Of a stretch of DNA of 64,000 nucleotides, positions 1 through 11,954 are shown piece after piece. Each line of letters opens with the position of its first letter. Within the stretch, counting starts at the first letter, position 1. Source of the stretch: Lingula anatina (Eukaryota > Brachiopoda > Lingulata > Lingulida > Lingulidae). Below the pieces are notes generated by a model. The model saw only the letters and a list, made by a program, of their open reading frames with translations. It did no database searches and was not told the DNA's origin. Position numbers and translations under genes: made by a program. Location of the stretch: the NCBI RefSeq assembly GCF_001039355.2, contig NW_019776022.1, positions 51,073-115,072 of the forward strand. The letters run 5' to 3'.

Positions 1-2896
1 AAAAAAAAAAAAAAAAAAAAGCAAACAATGACACTCAGGGTGATGGTGATGGTAGAAGTGCACTAAAAACCCCAGCAATCACAAAATGGCATCACATCAA
101 CACACTACAACACATAAATACCTTTTCTTATCATTTGTACTGTTTTGGGAGTAGAGACTGCAACAATAATAGAACAATACTAAAGATGTTTTTACCCCTC
201 TGGTTATGCTTTAAAACTATGCACTTGTATAAATACTGATAGAATGATGAACTAAAATATTGAGAGAGTAAAAGTAAAATATATATTTTTCAGAAGAATA
301 TAAATGTAGCTTGCTTCAAATATTGACATTATATAAATCTGGGTTCAAGAAATGATCTCAAATACCCTTTACATGCTGTGGGTTCCTGTGGAAAAAGATC
401 AGTACAGTTCGACTATTCATTTTTTATCAGAGAAGAAGAAAGATGAATTTCAAAACATCTTAAGCATTTAAGGCACAAACAAAAATCTGAAGCAAGCTTT
501 ATTTCACCAAACCTCTAGGTTCAGTAAGGCTCTGTTCTCACAACTTTTAGATCGATCTATCACCGCGGGGAGTCTCACTAGATTACTGTCAGATAATCCC
601 CCTTAAGTGTCCGTCCCCGCCTACTAAAGCTTTAAGGGGTAATTAACTTTCGTGTCCGCCCGGCTGACAGCTATTTAGCGTGAACCCCCAGGGAGTTAGG
701 TCGATCCAATGTAGGTCGATCTAATCTATGAGAATGGGGTGTAAGACACTAAGTTCACTATATACTTTCAAACTGTTAAAGGATGCATCATTTCAGAGTA
801 CAGAAAGTGAAAGAGTCAATGCCATTGTTAAAGTAACCATCAATGGCAATTTTTCTAAAACCTTATTATCGAAAAGTTAACAATTAGCTGCCGTATAATA
901 AAGGGAAAACAACTGTTCCTATGACCAAGAAACACATTTTCCTTGGATAAATAACGTTCCATAATCTCCAGTGTGATAATGACAAGCAAGTTAAGTTGTT
1001 TACAATATGTGTATTATGAAATATGAATCTCATATGAACAGTTATTATCCCTTTATATAGCAGAAAATCTGGTCAAATATTGACATGAAGTATATGAAAT
1101 AGGTTTGTTTGGCAAGGGAATTCAAGTTTCTGGACTAAGCTTAGACTGCTAAACTTGAGTAGCTAACTTTGTAAAGTCAACTATGCAATTTGGGCTGGAA
1201 ACTCAGAATTCATTTCAGAATAAAAAAAAAAAGAGCAGAATTTTTATGTCTTTGTAAAACCATCCTCAGTGGGCAAAGATCCTCAGCAGTCTTTGCATAG
1301 GTTATTCATAATTATGAGCTCTTGTGAAACACAGCTATGTTCTGAAAGTGAATCACTGAGTGCTTGCTATCACCAAATTCAAGCATGAGTACTCCTATTG
1401 ATTATTTGCGAACAAATGGGATTTACAGAAGATGTAACCTATGGCATTTAGTGGAATAAGTTTGAGTGCAACTTTTGCCTTTATTTTCTTTTGAACTTCT
1501 AAGGCTATGGCGGTTACTTTTGTTTTAGAAGCTGTCTATAATAAATATTCAAGAGATACAACTGATTTTGATCTTTTTATTGCATTTGGTGGACTAGGTG
1601 GTTTTTAAATTCAACAAATGATCAAAGTGACAGCTGAGCATGGAGATGAGAGGCAAGATAAGAATTAGTGAGCTCCTCACCATGGTGCATTCAAAAACTG
1701 GTTTTGGTTTTATACTTTTGAGGCCTTTGCTAACAATGCCTTGACACAGTGTACATAGCAAAATCGTCAAAAGGAGTGCTGACGCATGTATTTCGTGTTA
1801 AATGCCCGTCATATCGCACGCCAGTAACGTACCGCCTGTTGAACTGGATAGACTAATCAGGAAGTTATGACTGACTATTTAATCAATATGAAACGACTGC
1901 ATGAGAATAACATATTTGTATTCAAGAGCAGGTATATGTCACAAAACTAAGAACTAAAAAAACTCGACAATGAATTACACCTAAACTGAGCTGTCTGCAT
2001 CGACTCAATCGGCCGGCGGTCACTAAATCTGGACAGGGAACCGGCAACTTTTAAAAATATTTTTACAAAAACATACCCGCTTAGTGCATTCTTGAATTTG
2101 AGTGTCAACGTTTCTTCCACTACCCTATTATTGATCTCAAGTAAAATCATCCTTCTGGTAGACGTATTAAGACCCCAATCAAAATTCAAGAAATGGGTGG
2201 ACTTTCAGGAAGTAAGATGGCGTCGTGACTCAGAGGCATATATTCGATAGAGGGCAGGAGAATCACTACACTGTTTTTAGTTGGAATTGATATAAAACTG
2301 TCAGACAATGTAGAATATTCAGAAGCAAATACTTTGGATGTAAAACAAAATTATTTGAACAATCCAATAAAAACATTACCATTTTGAAAACATTTACCTG
2401 GATGCTCTTTAGCTTTGGAGTACAGAAACGATTGACGGGTGAAGGTCACGAGAAGATTTACGTTTGCCGCCCACGGAATATTAATCAAAAGATTGGAGCT
2501 TCTTATCTTGCTGGCTCTAAGGTAGAGGTCGGACTGCATGCAAACATGCGGTAGCTGTATTTCATCTTGGATATCTACCGATAGGTGCAGTGTGAATTGA
2601 GATAATTTGATAATAAACAGCCGATGTCATAGACGGGGGTTGTTTGGAAAAGGAAACTGAGAGCTTCCATGTCAGCGCTTCGTTTAATTTATCTTAGAAC
2701 GTTCACTTGATGTAACAGCCTGTATTTTGTTTCCTAGAACAGTTGTATTGAGAATAATGCTGTCTGTGTCTCGTGGTGGAAGTGACGTAAGATAAACACC
2801 AATTGTTGCAAGATCGAAAAACGACACCATCAAGTTAAAGGAAGAAAAAATCCAGGGTTCGAAAAAGCGACAGTCGGCTTGTTTTGATCACAGACA
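1..2896. other. Intergenic region upstream of SLC40A1
   Basis: Mostly AT-rich DNA that begins with a run of 20 A. One MITE copy lies at about 530-742 and is listed separately. I find no exon chain that I can name. The last few hundred bases before 2897 should hold the SLC40A1 promoter and 5' leader. I looked there for a canonical iron-responsive element (CAGTGN loop on a stem with a bulged C) and did not find one. A minus-strand open stretch at 2397-2536 ends in a possible splice donor but has no recognisable homology. Confidence 0.6.
530..742. mobile_element. MITE family A, copy 1 (about 210 bp)
   Basis: A short non-coding element whose ends are inverted versions of each other around the motif TAGATCGATC (TTAGATCGATCTATC at the left, GGTCGATCTAATCTATGAGAA at the right). 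Its core contains TTTAGCGTGAACCCCCAGGG and AATTAACT. Two further copies lie in this window at 21690-21910 (opposite orientation) and 40552-40776. Copy number, terminal inverted repeats and lack of coding capacity indicate a non-autonomous DNA transposon. I cannot name its superfamily. Confidence 0.75.
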
Positions 2897-5800
2897 ATGG
2901 CAGGCGACGGTCAAAGCAGATGCAGTAAGTACTAAGCAAGAATATCCCTCCCTGGTCAGGGACAACAATATTTCATTGATTATTTTCAGATTGTGTCAGA
3001 TAAAATAGGTTTGCGTGATGTATATACAGTTGGTTCAGTGCACCAAACAGTTGGTGTGCAGTTGTTGTTTAGCAGCCCATGTGTTACAATACTCATTAGT
3101 ATGCATAAAGGGAATATCTTGATGAACATAGTGTTGAACAGTTTCATTAGCTATGTTATTGTAATAGACTTGTGAAGATTATTTTGTCTATAGCTACTTA
3201 TATGTGTCATCTTACCATCAATCAAAAGAATCTTCACAAGTCTATTGATGAACATGATTTTGACATTTAACTTTCTTTTCCTAAAATTGAAAATTCACAG
3301 TTCATTTCATGGGAGTTTTGGAACATACCTTCTTTTAACAAGAGTTATTTACTAAACTTTTAGTTGTTTTTGCATAAAATAATATCTTCAAATATTGTGT
3401 CAAAACTCAAGAATAGAAAATTTTTCTTTAGTTTTATTCCTTATGTAGTATCACATTTTCAGTAGCTTTAGCTAATATTAAATATTTTGTCATTCTACAG
3501 CACTCTACAAGTGGTATTGCAACGTACAGTGTCCCATTGTATATTTCATTATCTTTACCATTATCATCATTGTAAACTTTACCCTTGGTGTCTTGCAGGT
3601 CGTTTCAAGGAATGGCTGAAGAGTCCAGCTTTCATGGTATACTTTAGTCACACACTGTCAGCGTGGGTAAGATCCTATTTCTGCTGTCTGATGAAACAGT
3701 ATTGTATTTGATTCACAAGAAAAACTTACTTTGTAAATTTAATTTGACTCTAAGTCTCTTGCAGATGTATGCTGTCTAGTAGCAGTTTTCCCTAGCACTG
3801 TTATAATCTTTTATGATTATCATAGTAATGACATGAACAATCATTTGAAATCTCGTGTTAACTCAAGCCAAACATTGGCCCAAGACTCCTAATTAAATTT
3901 AGTAAGGGTGATTTCATCTAGTCAGTCACTATATTAACTTTGAAGTTTTAAAAAATGAAATGTGATAATCATGAAAGTTAACATAAATGTAACAATTTTC
4001 TGCTCCAAGTTTTTTCTCCTCCATTTCTTGAATTTTCTTGAATAAATCCTATACAGTAAACTATATATGACAGGCAAATTGTATTTGATGGTAGAATTTT
4101 TTATAAGAATAATTTAATCCATAAAATCATTCTGCTCAGTGCATGCATTGTATAAAAGACCTCATCTCTTTCATCTTCAGGGAGATCGCATGTGGAGTTT
4201 TGCAGTTGGTCTTTTCTTGGTCCAGCTTTCAGAAGATCTCCGCCTGGTGGCAGTGTATGGATTTACACGAGGAGGATCTATTCTTCTGTTTGGAGCTGTT
4301 ATTGGAGACTGGATAGACAGGAATATGAGGCTCAGAGGTTAACACATAGCCCTGGTTTACAAAACTAAAGTCAGGTTTTCTGGCTAAGAACTTAATTACC
4401 AAGGTTGTCTTCGCATCTGCAGACCCCCCCCCCCCCCCCCATACCAATTGTCCTGGATCCAACCCTGTATCCTGTATTGAGGTTGACTGGAAATTTGGAG
4501 AATTGTCCTAAAACATTACCAAATTGAATGTTTTTTGTAAACAGGAGCAATTTTTGATTGGGGTAGACTTCAATTTTTGGTCTTAAAGTTAAGATCAGTT
4601 TTCGGGATGAAGTTTTTTCTTTGTAACCAGGCCCTTGATGAAGAGATTTGTAGACCGACAAAACCCCTTACTTTTGTGCCCCTTGTTTGCTTGTCTGGCA
4701 ACTTTGCATAAACAATTTTCAGTTTGAGTTAGTTGGCTTTTTATTTTATAATTTCATATTATGATGTGATATCACTCTCTGTCTTTATAGAATTTTTTTT
4801 TTTATTCAGGGTATTAAACACCATTTATTTATAGTTTGCAAAGTTGTTTATTATTTATTTCAACTTTCTTTATTTCTTCCCATTGTGAACATTAGCTCTG
4901 TTTTATGTTTCAGCTGTGCGCATCTCCCTCTTCATCCAAAACACTGCCGTTATTTTATCTGCCATCTTACTATGTATCATGTTCACATTAGAGTAAGTAT
5001 TTTATCTGCCATGAGCATTTGTAGAAAAACTGGTGTTTAAGGGGCTTCCAGTGAAGATTATACGTTTACATAAAGAATTTTAAACAGGCAGGAGTGAAAC
5101 TTCGCATTCAGTAGTGTCAAAGCACATTTGAAGAAAAACTGATCTTATAAAAGACTTAAGAAGTGACAATACAACAATCCATTGCTATGATTGATATTGC
5201 AGACCTTCAATAAGGAAAATCAGAGTTTATGCACTCTGCACATAATTTTGAACAGCGTACATTTTGCATTGTTTTGATAGTGGGTAACTACGAATGCCAA
5301 GTAAAAGGATTCTAACTAGTTCATTGATTTATGCATAAAACCAAAATTTCAGTTTTACAACATATACCTTTAGTTATAATCTTAAATCATGTGATGGGAT
5401 TTCTTGATTTGAATAAAAAAGAAATCTCCAGGGCAGAAATGACATTGTTTAGCATGGACAGGGCCTCTGGCATACTGGAGATTATAGAAACTGAATATAG
5501 CACGTAAACACTAACCTCAGCAACATCTATTTAAAAATTATCCCTGTGAAATACACAAATATGTGTAATTTTGTTATAACTTTCAAATTTTGTGAGTAAC
5601 TGTGTGATATCATACATTTGTCTGGAAATGGCAAACTTTAAGAAACTGCAACCTTCTAGACTTCATTGACTATGATTTTATTGACAGCAGGTGAATGAAA
5701 CATTGTTTTGTACAGATATCAATTTTGCTTTATGTACCCCTTAATTTATTAATCTTATTTTTCATTAGGTTTCTCATTATCTTTTGTGTAAAGATGGTAA

Positions 5801-6813
5801 AAAGGGCATTTTATTCCTTAAGACTTGCACCCATTTTTAGCTACAGTGCATGAACTTTATACACCTTTCATTTGAAAGACAAAATCATCACATTAAATCA
5901 CTTTAGAAATGATTTATTTTACCAAGGTCCAGTAATATTTTATTTTATCAATTATTATTTTCAATCAGCAGTTTCCAGCTTGTCTTAATTTACAGAGATT
6001 TTATTTTATTTCTGCATCAGAATCGACAGTAGCCTATTTTGTGCATCATTATTTTCTGCTATTTTTCTGTACATTTGACAGCTTTCCTGCCTTGTTATTT
6101 CTACCAGGTCTCACATCATGAAGACATGGGAGGGCGGACTGTTCACTCTGTTTGCCATTCTGGTCATCGTCATAGCGGACATTGCAGCGCTGGCCAGCGT
6201 AGCCACCAAGATCTGTGTGGAGAGAGACTGGGTAGTTGTCATGTGTCAGGGTAACAAGGGCAAGCTGGCAAGTAAGTCTATTAATTAGTTCTGATAATTA
6301 GATCTGTGTAGAGAGAGACTGGGTAGTTGTTATGTGTCAGGGTAACAAGGGCAAGCTGGCAAGTAAGTCTATTTATTAGTTCTGATAATTATAGGAATTC
6401 CTATAGGATCCTATAGGAAATTTTCGTAAGGGATATGCCCCTAACAAGTTGCTGTTTAAAAAGAACAACACCTACTGTGAATGAAATGAATATTTCACCT
6501 GACGTATCCCATCTTTACTACTTCAGGTCTCAATGCCACAGTGAGAAGAATCGACCTAACGACCGCCATCTTGGCTCCAGCAGCGGTGGGTCAGATAATG
6601 ACATACTCCGAGACTGGCACGCTGCCTGCACACGTCGTTGGCGCTATTTTTATCGCATGTTGGAACGTGGTGTCCATGTTCCTGGAGTACGGGCTGCTGT
6701 ACAGTGTGTACAGAAAGGTACCAGAGCTGGCCGTGAAGAGAGTGAAAGGAGAACCAGAGGCTGTGGAGAACAAACTCACCAGTAGGAGAATGTTTTATCT
6801 GCTGCCACTCATG

Positions 6814-6864
<51 letters not shown>

Positions 6865-9800
6865 TCCACATTCCTCTCTTTTTTTTTCAATTCTCCCCTC
6901 AATTTCAATTCTCCCTATTTAACATTTTTCTTCCATTTGTCACTGATGTGATGCAAATGTAGTTCTAGATAGATATTTAACTTCAATTTGAATAGTTGTT
7001 AAGATTTTACTGGGACTGAAGATGTAAGTTGTGGAGAGAGTAAAATTGCTAGGACTTATTACTGGAGGAAAACTTGTAAATAATTTGAATAATAATTCAT
7101 GACAGATATTTTATTGCCATAGAAGTTATAAGAAAATATGCTCTTGAAAGAGAACATATTTTATGAAATTTTCATCAGGATCAGGTCCTTGGCAATCAAA
7201 TCAATTGGCTACTGCTCACCATTGATTGAGCTCTGCTTATGCTGTTCATCTTTAAAATGTGTTTTCTTTAATGTGGAATTTAAAACATTCCTAATTTCAG
7301 CACCAGAAAAGCCCACAGAGATGGAGCCAGACCTTGCTGGGGAGTTAGAGACAGATAATGAGCTGAATAAGTCAGAGGAGGAGGCCACAGAGGAGAAAAT
7401 GCTGCCTAAAGTGGAGAAGAGTGAAGACCAGGAGAAGGTGGAGATGGCTGATGAGGTGGGTTGACATTAAAACGCCATTCTGACACTGTTTGTAGGGGTA
7501 TAAGAAGCAAAAGACCTTTACAAGGCAAGAAAAATCATGATAAAAGAAAAAATACTTTTCTCGAAAGCTGAACAATTTATCATCAAAGTCCAAAACCAAA
7601 GAGAAAAATTGCAGCATGTAGCAAAAAAATTGTTTGGTAGAAAATTTCAACATTTTCTTCCTTCCTCACTAAGGTATAAGCAAACATAGGGAAATTAAAT
7701 AACTGATTTTCTTATTTACCATTTTTAACTTTTATTGTTAAATGTGAAATTTGCCAGTCTCCCTTCTGAGAACAGAAAAAAAAGCAAACAAGAAATATGC
7801 TTGCTACAATTCTGGTAAAATCCCAACCTCTAACCTGATGCGTACGTAAATAATTGTATAATTCAACTCACCATTAAAATGTATTACTACCATAATGAAA
7901 TCATCAGTATAATAATTATAATTCCAGGAGGAGTACAAGTCCCCGTACTCAGCCACCACAGCTGCAGACGAGGAACTGGACAAGAGTTGTTTCCAGTTGA
8001 TGTTCTCCAAGTTCATCGTTCTATTCACAGGCTGGGGCGTCTACATGAGACAATCTGTGATGTTGGCAGGACTCGGGTTGGCATTTCTCTACATGACTGT
8101 CCTGGGCTTTGATAACGTTACCGTGGGTATGTGTCACATGACTGTCACACGACTGCTAGGGTTTGACTTATTTTGGGGGAAGGGTGTGTTAATTTCACTT
8201 GTAAGTGACAAGGTCTTCATTGGGACAATATTGCCATTTTTGGACCAATTCTGTCACTCTTTTCACATTTTAAATTTATTAGCAGTATCTGCTAACTTTT
8301 TTTTTCAGTGTCATTCATTAATTGAAATTTTACCACAATTTGCAAGGAATGATACCTTAAACAAGTTTTAAAAATTTTTCAATATTTTATGAATGGCACT
8401 ATCAAAATCAAAGCTTTTAATAATATTGACTATGATAAGCACCTTTCTGTGTGGAATTTTTTATGCTGTCTCAGTAATTTTCCCTGTATTCCAGGTTATG
8501 CCTTCTCACAAGGTTACACTGAGTCCATTCTGGGAATCTGCATGGCGATTGGCTCCTTGATGGGAATCCTGGGAACTGTTGGATTTACCTTCCTTCGTAA
8601 ACGTATTGGAGTTGAGCGCACGGGCCTGTTTGGGTTCAGCCTGGAAATCTCTTGCCTGACGCTGTGCGTAGTCTCCATTTGGACCCCTGGCAGTCCTTTT
8701 ATTGGCTATCACGACACATCCCAAAAGTATACAGTAACAACGTGCGAGCTGAAGCCACCTCAGGGTAATGCCACAGTGCTGCCCCCTATTGTTGTGAGTG
8801 GCATTGTTCCAGTATTACCAACTTCACCAGAAAACAATACAGATTTTGGACGCCGACGACGACGCAGGTCGATTCCATTTGATTCCCAACATCAATACTC
8901 ATACTTTATAAATGATGACTTTTCTGAAGGTGGGATGCTCCAGCCAATCAGAATGGAGAATATAATCAGTTTTCATGACAACCGAGAAGTTAGTGTCCAT
9001 GGAAACAGTCATGTTATTGTAAAAAGACAAGCTAATAATGTATCTCTAGCTACAACCCCTGAGGGGTCCGTGGATGACTCGCCACCCTCCGTGCTGGCTC
9101 TTCCTTTTGATGCCTCTTATAACTTTTCAAATGCCAGCAACGAGGCAGGAACTTTTGATAATGCCACCCACACTTGTAAGACTGAAGTCAAAGGTTCTCT
9201 GATATCTGTGTCTCTCTTCATAGCTGGGATCATCACTGGCAGGTTTGGTGAGTAAACACGTGGATTGAGAAAGAATCTTTGCTGCTACAGAACCCCATAC
9301 AGAAACATTTCTTAAGGAGATGTATAGTGTCACATTTAGTAAATGTTTTGACCAGTAGGTTATTTCATGTTGCTTAAAAAGAAACAGAAATATTCTGAGT
9401 GAAATGCATTAAAATTCTTAGTAAGACTAAGTTCTACTGCAGCTTAAATTTGCAGTTGCCTTGTGGACGATTGTTTTCTGAAATTTTTCACCAACACAAC
9501 TTGTTTCTCTCCAGGCCTCTGGATGGCAGACCTGTCCGTGACACAGCTGATCCAAGAGAACGTCGCGGAACAGGAGCGCGGAGTAGTCAACGGTGTCCAG
9601 AGCTCACTAAACATGTTACTGGACATGGTCAAATTTTTACTGGTGATTGTCGCTCCTCGCCCAGATACTTTTGCCATCTTGATTATTTTGTCCTTTAGCT
9701 TTGTTTGCTGCGGAGGAGTGTTTTATGCCTTGTACTCGAGAAAAATTCGCGGTCATTTATTCCATTTTGAAAAGTGCGTGTGTTGCAGGGCGGGTCCTCG

Positions 9801-9882
9801 GACGCCGAAGAAGGATCACACGAGTTTGGCGGTCATCACAGCAGAAACGCCAAATGCTAGCACAAGTACTGTAGTGACATGA
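2897..9882 (+). CDS. SLC40A1: Ferroportin, iron exporter (solute carrier family 40 member 1)
   Basis: Exports ferrous iron across the plasma membrane; a 12-helix major-facilitator-type carrier. Exons as read: 2897-2924, 3599-3666, 4181-4337, 4914-4992, 6108-6271, 6527-6781, 7301-7455, 7928-8126, 8495-9247, 9515-9882. They join in frame to 741 codons plus TGA; human ferroportin is 571 aa from memory. Family signatures are WGDRMW near residue 33 (Asp34 matches human Asp39), GAVIGDWIDR, RRIDLTTAILAP with AVGQIMT, AFLYMTVLGFD, and ENVAEQERGVVNGVQSS. Extra length lies in an acidic cytosolic loop (exon 7) and in a long extracellular loop (exon 9, about residues 440-595) with six N-glycosylation sequons and a run of six Arg. 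The residue matching the hepcidin-binding Cys326 of human is Asn365. The start is the first ATG of a short exon followed by GTAAGT. It is convergent with WDR75. Confidence 0.95.
4424..4440. repeat. Poly-C run
   Basis: Seventeen consecutive C in intron 3 of SLC40A1. Similar G runs occur at 42200-42212, 48900-48915 and 51842-51861. The lengths may be unreliable because such runs are error-prone in sequencing. Confidence 0.85.
6210..6391 (+). repeat. 91-bp tandem duplication covering the end of SLC40A1 exon 5 and its splice donor
   Basis: 6210-6300 and 6301-6391 are adjacent copies of the same 91 bases with about three differences (G/A at 6219/6310, C/T at 6240/6331 and one in the intronic part). 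Each copy holds the last 62 bases of exon 5, ending GGCAA before a GTAAGT donor, plus 29 bases of intron. The second copy therefore carries a second intact donor. The duplicate remains open in frame, since both changes in the coding part are silent. Confidence 0.93.
6814..6866. repeat. (CTTT)n microsatellite
   Basis: About 13 copies of CTTT directly after the exon 6 donor, in intron 6 of SLC40A1. Confidence 0.95.
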
Positions 9883-11490
9883 TGTTACGAGTCATGGCTA
9901 TGTTTAACATTTGGAGATAGAACCCGAAAAAAAGGTTGATATGGAACTGTCCATTGGTATTTTAATAGTTGCCAGGCACACAGCAACAAGATTCAAATGA
10001 GAAATATGCTTCTGGCTGCCATTTACTTCTCTTCATAGAGTTGTGACCACTTCGTGTTGCAAAAATGCAGTGTAACATTTTAGATATTAACAACAAACTG
10101 CATTTACTTGGACACTTATTAAAAGATATATAGGCTTGGTGTTGTACTGCATTTTTAATTCTGTTTTATCCGAGAAAAAAATATTGTATTGTCAGTTTTT
10201 CATTTGTTGTATTGTGAATTAAAATAAGGCAAAGGTTAGGGGTAAGTGCATCCTATTTGAGGCTTTTCTTGCCAGAGAGTGACACCTATTGAACACTGCC
10301 ATGACAACAGTCATATCTGTTTTACAAAAAAGGAAAAAAGTTAAAGCAGCTGGCTTCTCTCAGCTGGCCCAATATCATTATTATCATTATCAATATCTTT
10401 GACAAGGTTTTAAAGGCACAATTGATTATTAAATAATTGATTTATTTTGGCCATTTTATTGTGGATAAATACTTTACATTTTTGGTGAAGGTAAGAAATG
10501 AAACATATGACAGCGCACTTTTCCAATGCATCAATTTCTTAATTGCGAAATGGCTTTACCAGCTGACAATAACAGACACCCAGGTGTGGACTACACTATA
10601 ATTTTGCTTTTTCCCCCAAAGAAATCCCCTGTATTAACTATAGTTTTAGCCATTTGCCTAGTATTAGTATTGTTATGTATTTATACAGAACATTCTTTAT
10701 GTGTTAAGAATGTGATGATGGAATTTTAGTTCCCATAGTATTTTTGGAATGAACAGTTTAACCAAAGGCCCTGACTGAGACAGGAGACAGTAGAGCAATA
10801 GTTTGATCGAGTTTGTGCAGTGATTTTCAATTGTGGACAGTAGATAGGACCTTGTACCGTATAGAAGACCGGAATCTGACTTGTTACTTGCATGGAATTG
10901 AGAAAATGAGTTTTTATCGTTAAGTTTTAACGGCTCTCTTTGTAATTTAGAGCCATTTGTTTTACAATGTTTTAATGATAGTGGTTTAGATTGCATGTTG
11001 AGAGAAAGTCTCAGATCATCGTGATAAGTAAATATTGTAATCAAGTCATGGTATGTCAAATGATCATTGTGATAAAGAGGGAACATGCTATCTTCTCATA
11101 TTTTTCTAATTTCATAGTGTTGTGTTATTACCAAGATTATTCCATTTCTGCAACTGGAGGGAGGAAAATGGAAGTTATTTTACCCAACTTCGACACCGAT
11201 TAGATCTTGATTATTCAACCAAAAGCTAAATTTTCTTAGACAGTGTAGTGTGCTTTCAAATATTGAACTCTACTCCCTTGCGAACATGGATAATCTTGTA
11301 TTCAATGTCAGGAAGATGTTAAATCATAATTGTGATGTAAATTCTGTCCATTAGATTAACTTGGCATATCACAATTTCTTCTCTAACATTCTCTCGCCTT
11401 GGGCAACTTCCAAGTGTTCCTTGCTTTTCAGTAAAATTTGTTACACTGCTTATTAATAAAAGTTGCAATAATAAAGTATATTGTACTAAA
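9883..11490 (+). other. SLC40A1: SLC40A1 3' untranslated region
   Basis: About 1.6 kb without coding potential between the ferroportin stop and a polyadenylation signal AATAAA at 11468-11473, which is followed by GTATATTGTACT. AT-rich; no recognisable regulatory hairpin was found. Confidence 0.6.
11468..11473 (+). terminator. Polyadenylation signal for SLC40A1
   Basis: AATAAA hexamer at the end of the long 3' untranslated region, before the start of the convergent WDR75 transcription unit. Another AATAAA lies just upstream near 11454. Confidence 0.55.
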
Positions 11491-11894
11491 AAAAAAGACT
11501 TGTTTCTTAAAAAAGATCAAGGTTGCAGCCATGGTCAGAATATAAAAGAAAAGAAAGCTTTTAGGAACCACTTCGCCAGTCCCCAACTGCAAGCTTGTCT
11601 CTTGATAAATATCAACTTACATGTCCTCACAAGAAAATACAATATTCCCGTGATGTTTGTAAAACTTTCAAAAACACTAAAAACAGATCTCAACATGGCT
11701 TACTTGAATCAAATAGCAGCTCAGTTACATTTCAGAAAGCAAAATACAACCACTGAAACAGAAAAAAACCCGTCTTATAATTTTTATTCTTCATGTTTTT
11801 CGACAAAATTATATTTTGAAATTCAGATAAAAAAGGTGCAGTCATCCAGCATCTACACTGTCTATCAAATGATCTTGAAGCTTTCTTTGTCGTC

Positions 11895-11900
11895 TTTATT
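11895..11900 (-). terminator. Polyadenylation signal for WDR75
   Basis: AATAAA on the minus strand (TTTATT as given), about 55 bases after the WDR75 stop codon. It puts the WDR75 mRNA end near 11875, so the two convergent genes are roughly 400 bases apart. Confidence 0.55.
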
Positions 11901-11954
11901 TTAAATAATTCTAAAGGAAATCGAGAGCCTTCATTTCTTCGTTTTCAGAATAAT

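Noticed and set aside
2397-2536. Minus-strand open stretch starting MQSDLYLRASK and ending at a GTAAAT donor, possibly a first exon of a gene divergent from SLC40A1
   Set aside because: No homology recognised and no second exon that joins in frame.
3030-3046. Hairpin TTGGT-TCAGTGC-ACCAA resembling an iron-responsive element near SLC40A1
   Set aside because: It lies in intron 1, the loop has seven bases with an extra T before CAGTGC, and there is no bulged C five bases upstream in the stem.
4229-4661. Minus-strand ORFs with Gly runs
   Set aside because: They are made by the poly-C tract in an SLC40A1 intron.
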